From an uncultured Saprospiraceae bacterium (lineage in GTDB: Bacteria > Bacteroidota > Bacteroidia > Chitinophagales > Saprospiraceae), in contig CAKZVK010000061.1 of NCBI GenBank assembly GCA_937921825.1, positions 1 through 64,000 of the forward strand: 64,000 nt of DNA. The letters are read 5' to 3'. A program made the position numbers and the translations under genes. A model generated the notes under the pieces. It searched no databases and had not been told where the DNA came from. It worked only from the letters and a program-made list of their open reading frames with translations. This document shows positions 1-9,718 of the stretch, piece by piece; positions within the stretch are counted from its first letter, which is position 1, and every line of letters starts with the position of its first letter.

Positions 1-2
1 AT

Positions 3-116
3 CTGTTGGATCATAATTACTTTACTCGAAGAGCTACCGGCTACCCTGGTCCAGGTATTATTCCTTCTGAAGGGCGGTCACTTTATCTGACGGTGGGCTA
101 TAATTTCGAGAAATAA
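3..116 (+). CDS. C-terminal end of an outer-membrane beta-barrel protein, probably TonB-dependent receptor (truncated by window edge)
   Basis: Open frame from window start ending ...RSLYLTVGYNFEK*, a typical barrel C-terminus with terminal aromatic-rich strand. Confidence 0.55.
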   Translation: MLDHNYFTRRATGYPGPGIIPSEGRSLYLTVGYNFEK

Positions 117-377
117 AAGGGGTATAAAGAAAAAACCTCAAGTCTTATGCGTGCGCAATATGAATGCAAACGAATAGCACCACGAAGTTTTTACCAACAA
201 CGAAAGAGCAACTCAACAAATCCAATTTATCACAACTTTGAATTCCAGGAGTTTTCTACATTATAAAAGACCTCACTAACATTTCTGTTGTGAATCACAA
301 TTTAATTATATTGTAATATGAAGATATTCATGTTAAGAGATCAATACATCACAAAATGTAATAATAAGTTAAAAGTA

Positions 378-405
378 CAAAAGTTTACTTTGATGTAAAC
401 TTTTG
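378..405. promoter_or_regulatory. Perfect 11-bp inverted repeat, candidate operator of the TA cassette
   Basis: CAAAAGTTTAC-TTTGAT-GTAAACTTTTG, 15 nt upstream of the toxin ORF start. Confidence 0.6.
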
Positions 406-419
406 GTATTAATTTTGAA

Positions 420-907
420 TTGAGTAATAAGAAAAGAGAATACAAATTAAAGTATGCCGTTTTACCTAGTGATGGTAAAGACAAGGCTGCTGTAAAATAT
501 TCACTTGAAACAGAATTTGAAATAGATGGTTTTAACATCAAGCGAGGTATATACAAACTCAAGAGAGACAACACGTGTTTCTATGATATCTTTCTGAAAA
601 AACTTGATAAAGACGGGAAAAAACCCGAAAATACTAAAGCTCAAATAGACGCTATCCTATTACTTTTAGCTCAAGATTTACCACCGCCACGAGATAAATT
701 TAAATTACTTAAAAAGGTAAACGATGAGTATGAAATTAGAATTGCAGAGTAAGAATATATCTCTTTAAACATGAAGCGCTTGGCTATGTTATCATCAATG
801 GTCAAATAAACAAGAGATCAGAAAAGATGGACCAAGTAAAAGAAATAAAGAAATTTAAGACTATAAAAAAACAGTTTTTAAATAGAGTAGAAGATGCAAA
901 AACTTAA
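420..907 (+). pseudogene. RelE/HigB-like toxin, apparently frameshifted near 747-752
   Basis: ORF 420-752 ends ..DEYEIRIAE*; the frame starting at 749 continues VRIYLFKHEALGYVIINGQINKRSEKMDQVKEIKKFKTIKKQFLNRVEDAKT*, resembling the C-terminal half of HigB/Gp49-like toxins; it ends at 907, overlapping the antitoxin start at 894. Confidence 0.6.
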
Positions 908-1349
908 AGACATAATTTCTTCCAAGTATTATTGGCTTTTTAAACATCAAGGTTATGTTACAAATGAGATTCATAACTATCTCGTTGAAAAGAAAAAATC
1001 GGAGAAACTTACTCAAACAGAGTTCGGTAAAAAGTTAGGTTTTTCAAAAGGGTATATTTCTCAACTTCTAAACGGCAATAGAACTTTTGATCACAAGCTC
1101 TCCAAGATCGTAGAATTATCTCTAGCGATTGGGAAAGTACCTCTATTGGATTTTGTTGACATAGAGGATTACATAGAGGAAGAAAGTTTGAAATCTAGTT
1201 CACATTTACTTGAATCTATGAAAATGAATTGTAATTCAAATCAGGAGATTCTAACTGCGAATTGTAATAAGGATACAGAAAACAACTCACTTGAAAAAAT
1301 GTCAGTTGATTCAGCAAAGTTAGTAGACTCAAGCTATGGATTCTACTAG
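894..1349 (+). CDS. XRE-family HTH antitoxin (HigA-like) with ~60-aa C-terminal extension
   Basis: KLTQTEFGKKLGFSKGYISQLLNGNRTFDHKLSKIVELSLAIG is a clear HTH; 14-nt overlaps with both neighbours. Confidence 0.75.
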   Translation: MQKLKDIISSKYYWLFKHQGYVTNEIHNYLVEKKKSEKLTQTEFGKKLGFSKGYISQLLNGNRTFDHKLSKIVELSLAIGKVPLLDFVDIEDYIEEESLKSSSHLLESMKMNCNSNQEILTANCNKDTENNSLEKMSVDSAKLVDSSYGFY

Positions 1350-1818
1350 TCTCATATCAATTGTAAGGATAAAGGAATTACTTTTCGAAGTCTACGATGC
1401 CCCTAAAAATTTTGGTAAGAAGTCAGATGGTTTAGATATTGATTTGGACTTCGACTTAGTAATAAAAGACAACCAAATAATTGTTTGGTGTCACATAAAC
1501 ATTTCGCTCAATATGGAAGATGAGTTATTTAAGCTCATACATACCGATTATGCTATCACATATGAGATTCAAGACCTTGAACAAGAATTAAAAAGTAATG
1601 AATTCAATTTAACAACTTCTCTATTAGGAATGTCTTATTCAACATTAAGAGGTTGTATCCATTCCAAAACACTTGGATATAAAATAAATAACTTTATCCT
1701 TCCGCCCCTTACTCCAAAACTAATTTATAAATACTATAAGAAAAAGAAAGACGAAGGACAGAGTAACAGACATGATACTGCTGACAAAACAGATAACAGT
1801 GAATCACCAGAAAAATAA
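1336..1818 (+). CDS. SecB-like chaperone of a toxin-antitoxin-chaperone (TAC) cassette
   Basis: 160 aa; C-terminal YSTLRGCIHSKTLGYKINNFILPPLTPKLI resembles SecB-like proteins; position after HigA-like gene. Confidence 0.55.
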   Translation: MDSTSLISIVRIKELLFEVYDAPKNFGKKSDGLDIDLDFDLVIKDNQIIVWCHINISLNMEDELFKLIHTDYAITYEIQDLEQELKSNEFNLTTSLLGMSYSTLRGCIHSKTLGYKINNFILPPLTPKLIYKYYKKKKDEGQSNRHDTADKTDNSESPEK

Positions 1819-1854
1819 ACTCTTTTCGTACTGCTTCACGTACTACTAATAATA

Positions 1855-1891
1855 AAGAAACCCCTAACTATTTACTAGTCAGAGGTTTCTT
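1855..1891. terminator. Bidirectional hairpin between SecB-like gene and tRNA-Cys
   Basis: AAGAAACCCCTAACTA / TAGTCAGAGGTTTCTT imperfect stem. Confidence 0.6.
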
Positions 1892-1964
1892 GGAGGTCGC
1901 GACCAGATTCGAACTGGTGTACAAGGTTTTGCAGACCTCTGCCTAACCGCTCGGCCACGCGACC
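1891..1964 (-). tRNA. tRNA-Cys (GCA), CCA encoded
   Basis: Reverse complement GGTCGCGTGGCCGAGCGGTTAGGCAGAGGTCTGCAAAACCTTGTACACCAGTTCGAATCTGGTCGCGACCTCCA folds as a tRNA with anticodon GCA. Confidence 0.95.
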
Positions 1965-2019
1965 ATTTTCAATGGATGGCAAATATAAAGTAAATAATAA
2001 TTCTATACCGGTAGAATTT

Positions 2020-4344
2020 CTATCTAACGATAAGAATCTTAGCCACATTGGTGCTGATATCTCTAAATAGATCAGTAGAAGAAGAAAAGACGAGGTAGAC
2101 ACCGCTTGCAACTTCCTGACCCTCAAGATTCTGTCCATCCCAGATGGCTTGGCCCCCTAGGGCATTACTCTTATGCACTAGCTTGCCATCTATATCTGTA
2201 ATACGTACTTCAGCATCTCTTGCTAGGCCTTTTATGGCGATAGGGCCTCTGTATTCGGGTCTTACGGGATTAGGAAAGGCGATGACCTGCGCCGCATGGC
2301 TATTGGTTGCTCCAGTAGTCTCCGTTCTTATGGCTTGGATACCATTATCTGTGGCAATAAACATTTCTCCTGATATCTCATTAAATGCCATCGCTCTGAC
2401 TACATTATCAAAGAGCGGACTATTATTCTCATCGTACTGTGCTATCTGGGTCTCGCCATCTGGAGACTGTACAAAAATGCCATTTCGGGTTCCGAACCAT
2501 TTTCTATTGGCACCATCTATAGCTATGGAGAGTACATCTTCCGACTCCAAGAGATTAGCCAAGATGTTATCTACGAGTACCTTTCTTCTATTTCCTGTAC
2601 AGGACTCCTCTGTAGCAGAGAAACCACATTCAAAAACGACTGCACCCTCGCCAGTACCGACCCAGACTGCTCCATCCTGGTCTACGGCTACATCATTCAC
2701 AAAATTAGAAGGGATCTCAGAGTTGTTCTGACCAAATGCTCGCTGGCTCCTGTCTTCTGGGTTCAATACTACTAATCCTCCCTGTGTACCACCGATGACT
2801 ACCCAGACCAAGCCCGAGTCATCTACAGCAATATTGGTGACCTTATCATCACTGGCTTGAATATCATAGACAGTCCACTCTCCTTCTGGAGATAAACTTG
2901 CTATAGGCTGAGGTGCTCCAAAATTAGAAATCCAAAGTTTCCCATCGTTATCAAAAGTAAGACCTGATATTCTTACCCTTGAGTCTCCTACTAGTTTCTG
3001 TAAGGGGCTATTGGTTTCATCATAGAGAATCATCTCCTCAGTCTCTGTATCATATTCAAGCAACCCTGCCCAGAAGGATGCCAAGTAAACCTTAGAGCCA
3101 TCAGGACTCACGGCTACTTTATAGATTTGAATGACATCATTATCTTTCAGAAAGGAATAGAACCTTTCGTTTACATTAGTCCACGCATTGTCTTTATAGA
3201 TGTAGAAACCATTTCTGCTGAACTGATCTCCAAAGTTATCCCTGACACCTCCTGAGGCCACATATACCTCATCACGAAAGATATCAATGTCAGTCGCTTC
3301 ATTACTGAAGGGGCTATTGATTTCTAGCTCTAGACAAGGACCATTGAAGCTCTCTCTGTAGAAAAGACCATCCCAAATCTCTGTAGTAAATACTCTACCT
3401 GCTGCGTCTATGGAAGCATCCTCGATATTTCTAAAGCAATTATCTGCAAAACCTATCTGCTCAAGATTATTGTTATACATCAGCAACTTACCTTGACCAG
3501 GAAAACTTCCTGAGTTCGACGGTTTATGTCTCAGGCCTAGCAACCATCCTTGTGGTGCAGGATTAATAAAGATGATCTCAAAATCAGGAAAGGGATTAGT
3601 ATATAATGAATCATAAGATCCCCCACTCTGAGAAACATAGACCTGATCAGCAGTAGTGATAATTGTTTGGTCATTTTGGAGAAATACATCTGCTGCCTCG
3701 TACGCATCTGGAAGACCGTCAGTAACCAAGGACCATTCATTAAAAAAACCTGGTGTTGAAGTTTCTCCTAGATTTAGGGTATATGCTCCGCCTTCTGTGG
3801 CTATAATAAGGTCTTCTTCCGAACCAGATACTTTAGAAACTCTCTGAGAGATATCCATCGTAAAACCAAATTCTAAAGAAAGGAGATCAAACTGCACAAG
3901 TCCAAAGCCCGTAGCGAGATATAGGAACTCACCATTCTGAACATGAAGATCATAGATCTGCTTGTCGCCTACGATGTCTGCCTTATCATTGATATCTGTT
4001 ATCGAAAAAATACCATCTTCTGCTACGATATCAAATACACTATTACTGTAGGCGACTATCAGTTGATTATTCATTTCATCATAGACCATATCCTGAATCC
4101 CTGTTTCAGAAAGGCCATTAATCTTACTCAAGAACTCAATGGAAGTATCTTCCTTATCATAAATCAGTACGGACTCTGCTGTCGCTAGAAATACCTTTTC
4201 TGCACTTTGTTCTACGTGATCTACATTAAAGTAGGGCAAGTGAGATTGCCATTCACCGATAGCAAGCTCTGATTGTGCAGTAGTCTGACTAGTACCTAAG
4301 CATAGGAGAATTATAGCCAGTAGGAGGATTCGATAGTGATTCAT
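2020..4344 (-). CDS. porZ: PorZ-like beta-propeller protein of type IX secretion, with C-terminal sorting domain
   Basis: Signal peptide, two-component-regulator-like propeller repeats (LWISNFG, VWVGTGEGAVVF, KWFGTRNGIF), C-terminal FPNPVRPEYRG..GVYLV. Confidence 0.8.
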   Translation of the reverse strand: MNHYRILLLAIILLCLGTSQTTAQSELAIGEWQSHLPYFNVDHVEQSAEKVFLATAESVLIYDKEDTSIEFLSKINGLSETGIQDMVYDEMNNQLIVAYSNSVFDIVAEDGIFSITDINDKADIVGDKQIYDLHVQNGEFLYLATGFGLVQFDLLSLEFGFTMDISQRVSKVSGSEEDLIIATEGGAYTLNLGETSTPGFFNEWSLVTDGLPDAYEAADVFLQNDQTIITTADQVYVSQSGGSYDSLYTNPFPDFEIIFINPAPQGWLLGLRHKPSNSGSFPGQGKLLMYNNNLEQIGFADNCFRNIEDASIDAAGRVFTTEIWDGLFYRESFNGPCLELEINSPFSNEATDIDIFRDEVYVASGGVRDNFGDQFSRNGFYIYKDNAWTNVNERFYSFLKDNDVIQIYKVAVSPDGSKVYLASFWAGLLEYDTETEEMILYDETNSPLQKLVGDSRVRISGLTFDNDGKLWISNFGAPQPIASLSPEGEWTVYDIQASDDKVTNIAVDDSGLVWVVIGGTQGGLVVLNPEDRSQRAFGQNNSEIPSNFVNDVAVDQDGAVWVGTGEGAVVFECGFSATEESCTGNRRKVLVDNILANLLESEDVLSIAIDGANRKWFGTRNGIFVQSPDGETQIAQYDENNSPLFDNVVRAMAFNEISGEMFIATDNGIQAIRTETTGATNSHAAQVIAFPNPVRPEYRGPIAIKGLARDAEVRITDIDGKLVHKSNALGGQAIWDGQNLEGQEVASGVYLVFSSSTDLFRDISTNVAKILIVR

Positions 4345-4421
4345 TAATGCTTAATATTTGGGCGAAAGCAGTTTTTTGTTCCTTATGAACGAATGAAAAT
4401 AGCTTTTATTTGGCTAGATGA

Positions 4422-5012
4422 TTAGTTCTCTTTCATCAGTCTCTGATAAATCGGATTTTCTAGGAGATAATTATAGACCTTGTCGGGAGTAAGATATCTG
4501 AAGGACTTTCCTTCCTTTATAAGCTGTCGGATATAAGAGGATGATATCTCTAGTAATGGTGCATCTATAATAGTGATATTCATATGCCCCGCCAGTTCAG
4601 GTACTTCAAAACCCGGTCTCCTGTACACATAGATTTCATGATTTTCTACTATGCGTTCATAGTTCTTCCACTTATGAAGCCCTGCAAGATTATCCCCACC
4701 CATAATCAATACAAAGTGGTTATCAGGATATTTTTCTGCTAGATGCGTCAGCGTATCTATGGTATATGAGGGCTGTGGAAGAGAAAATTCTATGGTGGAG
4801 GACTGTAGATAAGGATTATCTTCTACTGCTAGATTGACCAAATGCAATCTGTCATAATTATCTGCCAGACTTTTCTTTTGCTTATGCGGATTATGTGGAG
4901 TAACGACAAACCAAATTTTATCTAGATCTGTTTTTTCTACCATTTGATTGGCAATAATCAGATGCCCCATATGGATAGGGTTAAATGATCCGAAGTAGAG
5001 ACCTATTTTCAA
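4422..5012 (-). CDS. nadD: Nicotinate-nucleotide adenylyltransferase
   Basis: MKIGLYFGSFNPIHMGHLIIANQMVE; ISSSYIRQLIKEG. Confidence 0.93.
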   Translation of the reverse strand: MKIGLYFGSFNPIHMGHLIIANQMVEKTDLDKIWFVVTPHNPHKQKKSLADNYDRLHLVNLAVEDNPYLQSSTIEFSLPQPSYTIDTLTHLAEKYPDNHFVLIMGGDNLAGLHKWKNYERIVENHEIYVYRRPGFEVPELAGHMNITIIDAPLLEISSSYIRQLIKEGKSFRYLTPDKVYNYLLENPIYQRLMKEN

Positions 5013-5042
5013 TGGCGTTGATTATTTTCTAAACAGAAAAAA

Positions 5043-6164
5043 TTAGTGGCTCATCATTACTGGCATCACGAGCATCATAAGATCTTCGTTATCACCAGTT
5101 TCTGAAGGCAGTAGAATACCTGCCTTATTAGGCGCTGATAATTCCAGTATAATTTCGTCAGTATCTATGACCCCTAGCATTTCTATGAGGAACTTAGCAT
5201 TGAAGCCTATACTCATGGCATCATGCTTATAGCTGCATCCAATCTGCTCATTGGCTTCATTAGAAAAATCTAAATCTTGTGCAGAAATGGTAAGACCATC
5301 CTCTACTAAGCTCAGCACTACCTGATTTGTCGTTTTATTAGCGTAAATGACTATCCTCTTTAGGGAGTTCTGAAAGTCCAACCTATTAAGTGTAAGTGTC
5401 TTATCATTATTGGCAGGAATAACGGCATTGTAATCTGGATACTTTGCATCTATCAGCCTACTGATTACTAAAGTGTCTCCTGATCTGAGGAAGATATTCT
5501 TACTGTTAAAAGATACCTTCGCTGTCTCATCATCTATAGAAGCTATTGCATTCTTGAATAGCATCAGGCCCTTCCTAGGAATGATTATAGAATCAGAGAT
5601 TTCGGTATTAATACCTCCGATAGTATACTTGACTAATTTATGGGCATCAGTAGAGACAAAGATGACCTTATTGAAATCCATCTGCATTAGCACTCCTGTC
5701 ATGGCTAGTCTTAGCTCATCCGTACTGGTAGCAAAAATGGTATTATTGATAGCTGTCACAAGAGGGTCAGCTTGCAGTTCTACGACATTGACATTTTCTT
5801 CTGACGGGATCTCAGGGAAATCTTCGTGACTGTCTCCAGCTAACTTATAGACTCCATATGAAGATTTGATCTTGATACCCTTATTGCTGTCATCTACCTC
5901 AAACTTAATCGGCTGGTCTGGAAGTGCTTTTAATGTTTCTAATAAAATCTTAGCGGGCACTGCTACTTTACCTGTCTTGCTCCCATTTACAGTAAGTGCT
6001 GAAATGATGGTCACCTCCAGATTAGTCGCAGAGATAGTGAGTTCATTACCTTCCAACTCAAAAAGAAAGTCTTCCAAGATAGGTATGACTGGATTAGAGC
6101 TTATGGCACCGCTGGCAACTTGAAGCTTTTTAAGCAATTCATTGGACGAAACTTCAAATACCAT
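5043..6164 (-). CDS. dnaN: DNA polymerase III beta sliding clamp
   Basis: 373 aa; characteristic DnaN N-terminus and C-terminal LMMLVMPVMMSH. Confidence 0.95.
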   Translation of the reverse strand: MVFEVSSNELLKKLQVASGAISSNPVIPILEDFLFELEGNELTISATNLEVTIISALTVNGSKTGKVAVPAKILLETLKALPDQPIKFEVDDSNKGIKIKSSYGVYKLAGDSHEDFPEIPSEENVNVVELQADPLVTAINNTIFATSTDELRLAMTGVLMQMDFNKVIFVSTDAHKLVKYTIGGINTEISDSIIIPRKGLMLFKNAIASIDDETAKVSFNSKNIFLRSGDTLVISRLIDAKYPDYNAVIPANNDKTLTLNRLDFQNSLKRIVIYANKTTNQVVLSLVEDGLTISAQDLDFSNEANEQIGCSYKHDAMSIGFNAKFLIEMLGVIDTDEIILELSAPNKAGILLPSETGDNEDLMMLVMPVMMSH

Positions 6165-6254
6165 TTTGGAGGTTTAAATTAGTTGTATTAAAAAATTAAG
6201 CTTCAGATATTATTGACTATGATTGCAATATATTGAAAAACTGGCGCAAAGATA

Positions 6255-7538
6255 ATGATAGACAGGAAGAAGGGCCCCAAAATTGTCACTGAATTTGATC
6301 TAACCATAAAGGGAGTAGAAACTAGCCAATTCCCGAATGGGATGGAGCTATATGAGGTAAATGAGGGCACTCAGGACATTATTAAAATCGATTTTGTTTT
6401 CAAAACAGGCAGAATCCACGAAAAAGTAAAAGCAAGCGCAAAAGCTGCTATTAGCCTTATTCGTGAAGGGAGCACCAGACACAGCGCTCAAGAATTGGCT
6501 CAGATCTACGATTTCTATGGTGCTGTGGTGAAATCCAGCTGCACCATGGAGTATGTCTCAGTGAATCTGGTTGTGGTAGAAAGATATTTTGAGAAAGTAT
6601 GGCCAGTATTCTTCCATATGCTCTTCTATCCCCTCTATCCACAGGAAGAAATCGCAAAATACGCTAAGGTCAATAGCCAAAAACTCAATGAGCAACTGTC
6701 CAAAAACGAGATCCAAGCCTACAGAAAGCTGACAGAAGAGATATTTGGGTCAGAGCATCCCTATGGGTACAATACAGAACCTTCTGACATAGCGCAGCTC
6801 AGTAGGAAAGATATCCTAGACTTTTACAACTTGAATCTGGGCTTGCAAAACTGTACGGTGATATTGAGCGGTAAGTATTCTCAGAAGACCAGGAAAGTAA
6901 TTACTGCCGCCCTCTCAGAATGCGATAGAATCAGTCATAATCCTGAACCTCAATTCTACGATCACTCGTCTCCCACTGGGATTATACAATTGCCTACTAA
7001 TAATGAGATCCAAACTTCTATAAAAATGGGTAGGTCTTTGTTTCCTATCTCCCATCCAGACTATGGACAGGTCAAGCTCATGGATATGATACTAGGAGGA
7101 TATTTTGGATCTAGACTGATGAAAAATATCCGTGAAGAAAAGGGTTACACTTATGGCATCTACTCTTCTGCACACTGCTGGAACGATGGCGGCTTCCTCT
7201 ACATCAGTGCAGACGTGGACAATAAGTATGTAGAGCCGACTCTCCTGGAGATCAAGAAAGAAATGGAACTATTGAGATCAGAGCTCGTTTCCGCTGAGGA
7301 GTTTCAACTGGTAAAAAACTACATCCTGGGCCAATCTCTACATCTCCTAGATGGACCATTTGCAAAGGGAGCCTTAGTAAGAAACTTACGAGTAAAGAAC
7401 CAGACTCTATCAACTTTCAAAAAGAATGTGGAAAATCTGAAGGCCTTTACTCCAGAAAATGTAAGAGATATGGCTATCAAATATTTAAATCCAAAAGACT
7501 ACCTTATCGTTCAGGCAGGGAGAGAAAACCAGTCTTAA
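6255..7538 (+). CDS. M16-family (insulinase-like) peptidase
   Basis: M16 fold features, GGYFGSRLMKNIREEKGYTYGIYSS; the HxxEH motif appears degenerate. Confidence 0.85.
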   Translation: MIDRKKGPKIVTEFDLTIKGVETSQFPNGMELYEVNEGTQDIIKIDFVFKTGRIHEKVKASAKAAISLIREGSTRHSAQELAQIYDFYGAVVKSSCTMEYVSVNLVVVERYFEKVWPVFFHMLFYPLYPQEEIAKYAKVNSQKLNEQLSKNEIQAYRKLTEEIFGSEHPYGYNTEPSDIAQLSRKDILDFYNLNLGLQNCTVILSGKYSQKTRKVITAALSECDRISHNPEPQFYDHSSPTGIIQLPTNNEIQTSIKMGRSLFPISHPDYGQVKLMDMILGGYFGSRLMKNIREEKGYTYGIYSSAHCWNDGGFLYISADVDNKYVEPTLLEIKKEMELLRSELVSAEEFQLVKNYILGQSLHLLDGPFAKGALVRNLRVKNQTLSTFKKNVENLKAFTPENVRDMAIKYLNPKDYLIVQAGRENQS

Positions 7539-7830
7539 GGTATAGCAGAATTTAGTTTACATAAATGTCTGATTTTCAAATACCTACATATTGGAATCTG
7601 ATTAATTTAAAGTAAGTCAAATTATTTGGTTTACTGCTCGTACAAATGGGGATTTTATGACGTTTTTATGAGTACATTTGAGTGCTAATCCGTAAAAAGG
7701 AGGGGCAAACGAATACCACTCTATTCTTTTTACTGCAAATTATCTATCCCTAATACGCTGTATCTCTGAATATGGGGTATAGTATTTGATTTATTAATTG
7801 TTCTAATAGACATTCTTTGATTTTTCTATA

Positions 7831-8862
7831 ATGGGATTATTTAGTTTTTTCAGACAAGAGTTAGCAGTAGACTTAGGGACAGCGAATACGCTGATCATCC
7901 AAAACGGCGAAGTCGTTGTAGATGAGCCCTCTATTGTAGCCATAAATAGAAAGACCAACGAAATCTTGGCAGTAGGGACTAAGGCCATGCTTATGCATGA
8001 GAAGACCCATGCTAATCTAGAGACAATCAGACCTCTCAAGGATGGTGTCATTGCAGATTTCCAAGCTGCAGAAAGTCTCATCCATGGCCTCATAGCTATG
8101 ATAGGAGAAAAGAAAAGATTCTTCTCTCATCTCAAAATGGTTATCTGCATTCCTTCAGGTATAACAGAAGTAGAAAAAAGAGCAGTTTTTGATTCTGCAG
8201 ATCACGTAGATTCTAAAGAAACCTACCTCATACATGAACCTATGGCAGCAGCCCTAGGTATAGGTCTAGATGTTATGGCTCCACAGGGAAATATGATCAT
8301 CGATATAGGTGGAGGAACTACAGAGATTGCGGTTATCGCACTTTCTGGAATTATTACTGATCAGTCTATAAGAGTGGCCGGTGATGAGTTTACAAATGAC
8401 ATTGTAGACTTCATGAAAAGAAAACATAATCTTCTTATAGGAGAAAGAACTGCAGAGAATATCAAGATTACTATAGGCTCGGCCTTAGAGACACTTGCAG
8501 ATCCGCCTGATAAGATGGGAGTAAATGGAAGAGATTTGCTTACAGGAATACCTAAGCAAGTCACCATCGACTATTCTGAAGTCGCTGAGGCCTTAGATAA
8601 GTCAGTCGCTAAAATAGAAGAAGCCGTCCTAAAGGCGCTAGAAGATACTCCTCCAGAACTAGCTGCAGATATATACAAGAACGGTATCTATCTCACAGGT
8701 GGAGGTGCCTTACTCAGAGGACTAGATGAAAGGTTGGCTAGGAAAACGAAGCTAACAGTGCATGTGGCGGAAGATCCACTTAAAGCTGTGGTAAGAGGTA
8801 CTGGTCTTGCTCTAAAAAATACTGAAAAGTTCACCTTCTTGATGGACAGACAATCTCTCTAA
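7831..8862 (+). CDS. mreB: Rod shape-determining protein MreB
   Basis: AVDLGTANTLI, IIDIGGGTTEIAVIALSGI, LTGGGALLRGLDERL. Confidence 0.97.
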   Translation: MGLFSFFRQELAVDLGTANTLIIQNGEVVVDEPSIVAINRKTNEILAVGTKAMLMHEKTHANLETIRPLKDGVIADFQAAESLIHGLIAMIGEKKRFFSHLKMVICIPSGITEVEKRAVFDSADHVDSKETYLIHEPMAAALGIGLDVMAPQGNMIIDIGGGTTEIAVIALSGIITDQSIRVAGDEFTNDIVDFMKRKHNLLIGERTAENIKITIGSALETLADPPDKMGVNGRDLLTGIPKQVTIDYSEVAEALDKSVAKIEEAVLKALEDTPPELAADIYKNGIYLTGGGALLRGLDERLARKTKLTVHVAEDPLKAVVRGTGLALKNTEKFTFLMDRQSL

Positions 8863-8881
8863 TCCTAAACCCAATATGTAG

Positions 8882-9718
8882 ATGAGGAATCTACTCTATC
8901 TTATATTCAGATACAGTGCCTTTCTTGTTTTCATACTATTGGAAATATTCTGTCTATTCCTTATCACCAACTACAATAAGAGTCAAAGAGAAATCTGGGC
9001 CCACTCTAGTAATCTACTCAGCGGCAATCTTAATCAACGTGTCCAGAAACTAGAGGATTTCTTTACACTTAATGCAATCAATGACAGCCTCATCAGAGAA
9101 AATGCTCGACTACTAGAAACCATCATTAATTATAGAATCCAGTCTGACTCAGAAAGTTTTCAAGCTTTTGAAAGTATCTCACAAGATTCGTCGATAAACT
9201 ACAAACTTATCCCTGCAAAGGTATGTGACAAAACAATAAACCTCCGAAACAACTTCCTGACCTTATGTGCTGGAAAGTCGCAAGGCATCCTACCAGGTAT
9301 GGGAGTAATCTCTAAAGATGGCGCTGTAGGCATCGTCCGTTCTTCTTCAGAAAACTTTGCTACAGTACTTATGCTGATAAACAGCCAAAGTAGAATAAGC
9401 GCAATGATTAAGAGTAAAGAATATCATGGCAATCTGGTATGGAATTCTGAAGAAATAAGAGAGTTCCGAATGGTAGATGTTCCAAAGCATGCTGATGTAG
9501 CAATTGGAGACACAGTAGTTACTAGTGGCTATTCTATTTCTTTTCCTAAGTTTATACACCTAGGGGTGGTGAGAGATCTTAGGATCATCGGAGGTAGTAA
9601 CAATTATGATATCAAAGTAGAGCTCGGTTATGACCTCGCCAGAATAAGTAATGTCTATGTCATCGCCTTTGACAAAGCAGACGAGAAAATAGAACTAATA
9701 TCTGCACAAGATGAATAA
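8882..9718 (+). CDS. mreC: Rod shape-determining protein MreC
   Basis: N-terminal TM, KSQGILPGMGVISKDGAVGIV; synteny after mreB. Confidence 0.93.
   Translation: MRNLLYLIFRYSAFLVFILLEIFCLFLITNYNKSQREIWAHSSNLLSGNLNQRVQKLEDFFTLNAINDSLIRENARLLETIINYRIQSDSESFQAFESISQDSSINYKLIPAKVCDKTINLRNNFLTLCAGKSQGILPGMGVISKDGAVGIVRSSSENFATVLMLINSQSRISAMIKSKEYHGNLVWNSEEIREFRMVDVPKHADVAIGDTVVTSGYSISFPKFIHLGVVRDLRIIGGSNNYDIKVELGYDLARISNVYVIAFDKADEKIELISAQDE

Noticed and set aside
341-574. 77-aa minus-strand ORF
   Set aside because: Antisense to the toxin ORF and spans its upstream inverted repeat; no recognisable features.
735-760. Programmed -1 frameshifting in the toxin gene
   Set aside because: No X-XXY-YYZ slippery heptamer or clear downstream pseudoknot visible; simple deletion is more economical.
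1875-2138. Minus-strand ORF of 87 aa across the tRNA-Cys region
   Set aside because: Overlaps a confident tRNA and the end of porZ; translation is not protein-like.
2144-2731. 195-aa plus-strand ORF
   Set aside because: Antisense to well-supported porZ coding sequence.
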